A stretch of DNA of 64,000 bases, taken from Bolinopsis microptera (lineage: Eukaryota; Ctenophora; Tentaculata; Lobata; Bolinopsidae). Below, one piece after another: positions 57,850 through 64,000 of this stretch. Where the stretch lies: assembly GCF_026151205.1 (NCBI RefSeq), contig NC_087073.1, forward strand, positions 18,752,837 to 18,816,836. Reading direction: 5' to 3'. Under the pieces are notes generated by a model that was not told where the DNA came from, did no database searches, and saw only the letters and a list, made by a program, of their open reading frames with translations. The stretch's first letter is position 1. Each line of letters begins with the position of its first letter. The position numbers and the translations under genes were made by a program.

Positions 57850-59282
57850 ATGGGTAGGGACAGACAGGGTATTGACAGAGGTGCTTGTTCCAGATGTGAC
57901 TGTGGAGAATATGTCCCTAACTCTAGATCCAGCACAGTCAACCAGGTATTTGGTGTTATCAAATGGTATAATCTGATTCACTGAGACGATTTTTATGCGG
58001 GCAGAACCAAACTAGATTATTGATTATATTATGCATTATGCTAATGCATAATCTTAGGTCTCTTAAGATTACAACAATATCAATAACACGGCTCTTGAAA
58101 AGTTCCTCCTAAAGTTAAAAGCCTAAAACACGACAGAGATGTGGTTACTGTGGTCACTACCCACCTCACCACTGGGAGAAACCCTCACTTCAACCCGACA
58201 CCGGGTCAGACTCTCAACCTCCTGAAACCCAGGGTACAGTAACTAGGGTCATTTCTGGGTCCTGGACTATTCTTGGCACTTGTAAGTTGAATTATTCAAC
58301 TGTAGTCTCCCAGTAGTGATTATAGTTTCAAATTGTAACTGGAGATTTAATAAAGATGTGGTGTTTATTGGCCAACTGCCACGTGCTAGAGTAATTTGCA
58401 AAACATGGTGTGCTAGTTGCTACTGTAATATAAGAGTATAAGTGTAGCACTGATAACTTCACGATTGATCCTCCAATCTTTTACCAGGCGTACAAAATAT
58501 GGTGACGCTGAAATTCTATATTATTAAAATGTTGACGATAGTGATAAAATGGATATTTAGACAGAGTTTGGCACCCGCACGATTCATCGTGCTCATCTAC
58601 ATGTTTATACAGCCAACAAGATTTTATATTCAAATACATTGGTGAGTAAAAGTTCATAATATCCTAGCCTTATATATGTCAAGATATTCAAATGCTTCAT
58701 GGAGAACAACAGCCAACCGGATAAACTTACAATTTTGATCGATCCTTTATTTAACGACAAGCTAGAACCAACAGTTCAACAATCTCAGTGAATCACAAGG
58801 GCACAGCGGCAGTGTTTCAGTAATGTTACAAATGGTCTACATATTTGCGTTATCGCTAGGACTCCTATTCTCCTACTCCTTAGAGCAATCCCCCGCTGAG
58901 TACTACAAGTCCTGGCTCAGAATGGCTCTCTTGGTTACTGCTATCTTTCTCTTACTGCTCTACTGGGTTAGCTATTGTTCATAAACTTTAAATACATGTA
59001 TACATTAATCGAGTGAAATATCATGAATATTGAATATGATTGTATTTATACGACAACTTTAGTGTTATCTTATTATATTGCATTTTAACACTAACAGGCG
59101 TTTCAATTTGTAGACCCTGTATAAATGGATGTAATAAGTTTTATTTTCATCAGGTTGATGCTGTCTACAGAGTGGCTCTATTTATCAATACCTCAAGCCC
59201 CCCTCTGGAGATCATACAAACTTTATTTCAACCTTTATCCAAGATATTGAAACTGTTGAACCTACCTGAGTTTTGGAATTGA
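57850..59282 (+). CDS. cysteine-rich, multi-pass membrane protein of unknown function
   Basis: Exons 57850-57945, 58137-58281, 58488-58641, 58789-58966 and 59154-59282 join in phase across GT-AG introns and give 233 residues. The N-terminus has paired cysteines split over exons 1 and 2 (GACSRCDCGEYVPN and RCGYCGHYPPHHWEK), suggesting a small zinc-binding or disulphide module. Exon 3 (MVTLKFYIIKMLTIVIKWIF and ARFIVLIYMFI) and exon 4 (MVYIFALSLGLLFSYSL and MALLVTAIFLLLLYW) supply about four hydrophobic segments. Exon 5 ends in an amphipathic tail, LLNLPEFWN. I do not recognise the family. An alternative acceptor at 58713 after exon 3 would give a stop at 58791 and a shorter protein of 157 residues. 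Exon 4 has the weaker acceptor choice, so this part is less certain. Confidence 0.6.
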
Positions 59283-59847
59283 ATGATTTTAATTGTGTAT
59301 GTTAGGTAAAGGTTTATGAAATCAGTTTAAATAATTTAAATTCAATAATTTATAAAGTTTTAAATGTCTAAACTAATCCCATATCACCCTGTTTTCATGC
59401 TAGGTTTTCAGATTTTCACAAAGCTTTTAAGGGAGTATTTGATAATTGATTTCACCGTCCTATTATTTCATTCTAAACTTTCTTCGCAATATTTGATTTA
59501 TTTGTCATTTTTAGCAACAAGGGATCATTTAAAAAATACTTCAGCAACTTTCTGTTAATTTTATACCCCCTTCCCATCAAAGGTAGTAAATCACAATTCA
59601 ATTACATTGACTCTGTAAGAATCAGTAAATGTAAAATGTGTATAAAATATAATCTGTAAAATTGATGATAAAAAGTCTGGTTAACCACAAAAATCAAAAC
59701 TTTTAATCATATTATCATGTCATAAATTTAATTGAAAAAACATCAAACGGTAAAACAAAACAACCTCAAAATCAAAAAGCCAAACACACAAAGTTGAAGC
59801 TAAGTTTAAGCTAGGTACGCGAAACGACCATCAGTAAAATTACAAAT
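59283..59847. other. convergent intergenic region
   Basis: This lies between the 3' ends of the plus-strand membrane-protein gene and the minus-strand WASHC1 gene. It is AT-rich, presumably both 3' UTRs. I saw no further feature. Confidence 0.45.
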
Positions 59848-62800
59848 TTAATCCCAGTCCCCATCACTATTTCCATCAGTAGTACTGGCATCTGTATCAG
59901 CGCGGGGTTTAGGGGGTGGTATCATGGCAGACACCCTGTCCATAGCCCCAACATTTGAGGATGAGGACGCTGCTTTGGGTGAATTCGAAGGGCCCGCTTT
60001 AGCTTTGTCACCGGATATTCCTTTACGACGCCGATTAAGCGAGGCTAGCAGATCAGACATCATGTCTCCGCCACCACCGTCAGATCTAGATTATTGAAGT
60101 ATTACAAGTTTATTTTGTTAAATTCAAGAGCTGGAAGAGTTCAATTAAAAAGTCACTTTATCAGGACGCATGTACTATCAACTACGGAAAATATTTTATA
60201 TTGCTCACTCTTTCGTTTTTTTAATCTCCTCTTTCTTGTCCCTCTTTCGCTCCTCGACAGATTTTAGCTTGTTCTTGCTGGCATTTCTAATGGACGACAA
60301 CAAATCTCCTCTTCCACCTTGAGCATGCGGAGCTGGAGCCCCTTCTGGGGGTTTCACAGCTGGGGGTGGAGGAGGCGGTGGAGGAGGCGGTGGTGCTCGT
60401 ACTGCTGGTGCTGTGAATAGTTGAATCTTAGAAGTTAGAGGCAAAGAAACCTCGTAATGTTTATTAGATTCATAAATCATAATCTATAATTACAGTGTTT
60501 ACTGCTAAGAAATTAGATACATGCCTTTTTAAATAAAGCCTATGGACTAAGTTAGTTAGTGAGTAAGAGCAATTTTAAGTTTAATTTGAGGGTGATCACC
60601 TACCAGGGGGTGGCGGTGGGGCAGCAGGTGCAGGGGGTGGTGGTCCTGGAACACTAGGTGGTGGTGGTGGCGGCGGCGGTGGTGGAGCTGCATTAGCAGC
60701 TGGTGGCGGCCGTGGCGCCGAAGCCACGTTCGGGACATCGACACCAATATCCGGCAAGTCGGGTAAAACATCACCAATATTTGGTAACGAGGGAGCAATT
60801 GATCCTATGGTCTGGTCGAAAGAAATGTCTGCTACTCCAGGAAGGTCAGGCAGATACACTGGTATATCAAGTTCTGGTACTTCTCCAAGGTCCGGACTGA
60901 AATGTTAGTCGCGTGAAAAACTCTGGGAATGAGCAGAGGGTTAACGAGCAGTTATTCATTCCAAATTGTTTGAAAGTTCTAAAACAACACCATCTTGTGT
61001 GAATTTCCGCTAGAATATTCGATATTACACAGCGACCTTTTCTTTTTAAATCCAATGATTGATTAACTCATTTTGTGAGTGAAGTTTATCATCAATATTT
61101 ATAAAGCATAGCTAGCTAGCTGTGCTATAGCTTTACAACCATTTATAACCATTCAATTCCTTGTAAGATCGAAGTAAGATTATTAAATTTATAAATTTTT
61201 TTATTATTTATTATATATTCGTGTAGCGCGATGATACAACTAAAAGAAAGCTTGCGCGTTCCATAATAATTCTCAGTAGACCGTTTTGTGGGAATGGCGC
61301 CAAATTTTGCTGTGCACACCCAGCATTGATCGACATCTATTGTTTTTAAATGATTTAATTTACCAGTTAAATCGCCTAAGATATCAGCTACCACACATGT
61401 ATAGTTTAGTGGCTGACCATGCTTTAGTGCTCCTTCATAATGATGAAATTGCTAGGTAACAGCTTGATCCGTACGAATAGACCACGTTGCACGTGCATGA
61501 TTGCTTTGTGCATTGTCAATCTAGAAAAAGTTACAGAAATTTTTCTCCTGACCTAAAAAATCTACCTATCTAAAGATGATTCTTTCATTGTTAGACAGAC
61601 GATCTCGATACGAGATAACCCAAGTGGAGGAAATCAGGATAGAACCTGATTTCATGAGAAGAGCTCCATCGCTGGACTCTTGTTCCGATGAAGTTGATGA
61701 CCTGCCCGTCAATTTTGACACACACAAGATCGCTGACAACGGTCGAGGTGTGTTTTGGATTGAAGAAATCAACGAGGTTGAAGGCTTAACTTCATTTATT
61801 CTTCCTGGGAGTATCGAGGATGACCCGAATGAGATCGATTGGAGTGATTCCTTCAATTACACCGAAGAGACCAAAGTTGAACAGCCCTTCAACTTACTTC
61901 CTAACGGAAAGCGAAAGAAAAGTGTTCGGACTAAAGTAAAGAACATGTTTAGGAACAAATCTTACCGTCGACGAGCAGCGTATGCATTCGACAGTAAATC
62001 GACATCACTCGGTGATGAGCTTGCTGCATCCTTGGATAAATTGAAGATGTTCATGAAGAACTCTATTGAACGTCTCCGACGATCAGAACCATCGTGGCGT
62101 CGTGGACCCTGGACAAACTTTGACGACGTGTTCAGTCATGGAGGCCGAGGGAACAACTTTATTCCTTTCATGAATCTAACTCCTGCCACTCGATGGTAAA
62201 GAAGATAACGAGGAATAAAAGATAAGGACTAAAGATCACGGAAATGGACTGAAATGAAAAACGGAACCTGAAACCACTACAAATGTGCTTTTACAACCAC
62301 ATACCGGATTTTACTACTACAATACCGATTTTAAAACTACAAATCGGATTTAAGAAAACCTTTTAAAGACTTAAGCAACCACTTAATATAGATGTCTAAG
62401 TCATTTTATTTTAGTCGGCCTTATGCCACAGTGGGGGGAGCAAGATAGAAAAATTACTTGCTCTTCGTGCCAGCCTCGTAGCTCTGCTAGATCGTGTCGT
62501 GTGACAGGGTCTAAAAGAACTAGAGGTCCCACTGCCGCGGATCTGATTTGGCTGATGATCCTGGAGAGCGGTCATCTCCATTAATTGTCTTATTAATTAA
62601 CCAATGACATAATATTAGTATGTCAACCAGTCGCCATTTCATTTCAAAGTATTTTATACTTCAAATCTTATAGAGAACAAATTCTGATTCAGAAGAAACT
62701 TTTTAAATCTGAGATCATCACAGTGAAATGTTATCAAAATGATATCGTACTCTTGGTACCAAACTAACCAGTAAGCATATGATTTGGGAACGAGTCTGTT

Positions 62801-64000
62801 GATCAGCTCACTCCCTCCCAGACTAGCCGGAGCGTCCTCTAACATGTTGCTAGGCTCCAATTCCTCCGCAACACGGCGTCCAGGGGCGTCGAGCGGGTCA
62901 AACTTTCTGTGGGATCGATAAGGGTTGGTGCTACTGTTGAAGAGAAGATACGATGAGGCAGCTGTTATCCCCGGGGGTGGGTCTCCCAAACCTGATTCTA
63001 ATTCTTCTTCCATAGAGTAAGCTCGTAACATTCGGGATTTCTGGGATGGTCGTGCAACTCGGAAGAAGTTCAACTTGTCCTGATGTAAAAATTGTGTTAC
63101 AAAATTGAAAAAGCACTCAATACAAGGACGTCTGCTTACTTGGCACTGCAGAAAAGAGGCCGTCCGGGGATAAAGTAAGGCAGGTGTCCATAAAATCAAG
63201 ATTACAATTAAATTTCAGATGATCTCCAAACCTTGATAGCTTTTTGGTCAGCAGGTTTCAATTCCTCGCTGTAACATTTCTCAGTCCGGGCACTCTTCCG
63301 GAGAACTGCTGACTCGGGAGTTGATTTAAAGAGTGGTTCATAGGATGTTAGCGTAGTAACAGGGTATTTGGAGCAAGAGAACACCTGTGGGTATTATACA
63401 TCAGGGTGTTATAATTAGGTAATTTTATAATTGTTGTCGTGTTTGTGGGAATTGCTATACTACGGGAATTAAGAACCGACTTACAAATTTACAAATCAGC
63501 GGTCTCAATTTCAGTTACTTATTCAGAATAACTGAAAGAGGCACGGCGCGCGGTATTGTGTACATATTCAGACATCTCATACTTTACGTCATGAATTATT
63601 TAAAAGTCTCCTTAGATGGATTTGGAATGAGTCATGTTGTGTTGAAATATAAAAAGGACATTAAATATTTCATGAAAAATTTTGTAGGGCGTCGGCATGT
63701 CAAAATGAGTGTAGAACATGTCCCTTATCTATTTCCTCGGTAACATTTACCCCGTAAATTGTCTAGGAAGAAGTTGTAATAATGTGCAAGTGTAGTGTGC
63801 AAAATATTTAGAAAATAATTACGAGCAGTGCCAACATAGCAGATTGGGTTGCAATAACCCTTAAGTAACTGCAGGTTTTACTTTTGCAACTTAAATAAAA
63901 TCTTAACTTTTGTACATTTATTTAACAGTAAAACAGACCTTATCATTGATAAAGGTATTGCTTATACAACAATTATATTACCTGAATTGCTTTCTTGCTT
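59848..64000 (-). CDS. WASHC1: WASH complex subunit 1 (partial, N-terminus beyond the window)
   Basis: WASHC1 activates the Arp2/3 complex on endosomes for retromer-linked sorting. Exons seen, 5' to 3': from the window edge to 63982, then 63384-63232, 63079-62769, 60896-60604, 60410-60209 and 60085-59848. All phases agree. [13 protein letters not shown] and [13 protein letters not shown] match the conserved WASH region, as does [20 protein letters not shown]. Polyproline stretches follow (60604-60740 and 60355-60400). [20 protein letters not shown] precedes the WH2 motif [17 protein letters not shown]. The acidic C-terminus ends DGNSDGDWD, the Arp2/3-binding tail. The N-terminal WAHD1 part lies beyond 64000. 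The intron 60897-62768 contains another gene on the opposite strand. Confidence 0.93.
61576..62199 (+). CDS. intronless 207-residue protein of unknown function
   Basis: This single open frame runs from ATG at 61576 to TAA at 62199. The N-terminal half is acidic ([39 protein letters not shown]). The middle is strongly basic ([20 protein letters not shown] then YRRRAAYAF), like a nuclear-localisation or RNA/DNA-binding patch. A helical stretch [20 protein letters not shown] follows, and the end is [17 protein letters not shown]. There is no signal peptide or membrane segment. It lies inside a WASHC1 intron on the opposite strand. Codon use is unbiased and stop-free over 207 codons in AT-rich DNA, which supports a real gene. 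I do not recognise the family. Confidence 0.7.
   Translation: MILSLLDRRSRYEITQVEEIRIEPDFMRRAPSLDSCSDEVDDLPVNFDTHKIADNGRGVFWIEEINEVEGLTSFILPGSIEDDPNEIDWSDSFNYTEETKVEQPFNLLPNGKRKKSVRTKVKNMFRNKSYRRRAAYAFDSKSTSLGDELAASLDKLKMFMKNSIERLRRSEPSWRRGPWTNFDDVFSHGGRGNNFIPFMNLTPATRW

Noticed and set aside
1-64000. CRISPR arrays, bacterial operons, tRNA or rRNA genes
   Set aside because: No regularly spaced direct repeats with unique spacers, no cloverleaf with A/B boxes and no rRNA-like sequence were recognised. The window is eukaryotic.

Overview
The window looks like nuclear DNA of an early-branching animal, most likely a cnidarian or similar non-bilaterian; this is inference, not proof. Supporting signs are AT-rich sequence, compact multi-exon genes with GT-AG introns, animal-type RALBP1, WASHC1, EXOSC8 and eEF2, TTAGGG-like tracts, a Penelope-like element with a GIY-YIG nuclease, and a repetitive secreted peptide precursor without an obvious bilaterian family.

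Layout: 1-6109 is non-coding. 6110-24535 (minus) is a RALBP1 (RLIP76) orthologue rebuilt from eleven exons; ten exons join in phase and one near the N-terminus does not. Its third intron holds an intronless gene (20392-21453, same strand) for a signal-peptide precursor with 22 copies of ALFH[I/V]P[N/M/L]. 26632-37100 is an island of mobile DNA: a TTAA-bounded fold-back element, a Penelope-like reverse transcriptase (29376-31223), and a 5.6-kb element with long terminal inverted repeats and TTAA ends (31282-36865) that encloses one large ORF with a PHD finger, a reverse transcriptase and a putative nuclease.

38249-49069 (plus) is a complete 12-exon eEF2 gene. Seven of its eleven introns each carry one roughly 122-nt RNA with all the hallmarks of a box H/ACA snoRNA, and a decayed eighth copy lies in the longest intron. 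That intron also contains a complete two-exon EXOSC8 gene. 49301-56907 is a recent 3.8-kb tandem duplication made of fold-back elements with poly-G/poly-C ends. 57850-59282 (plus) is a five-exon gene for an unrecognised cysteine-rich membrane protein. 59848-64000 (minus, 5' end off the window) is WASHC1, with an unrecognised intronless gene (61576-62199, plus) in one of its introns.

The most interesting items are the multicopy H/ACA-like RNA family spread over eEF2 introns, the TIR-enclosed PHD-RT protein, and the ALFH[I/V]P peptide precursor. Three host genes here each carry another gene inside an intron. The housekeeping genes belong to different processes (translation elongation, RNA exosome, endosomal actin, Ral/Rho signalling), so the window is not a functional cluster.
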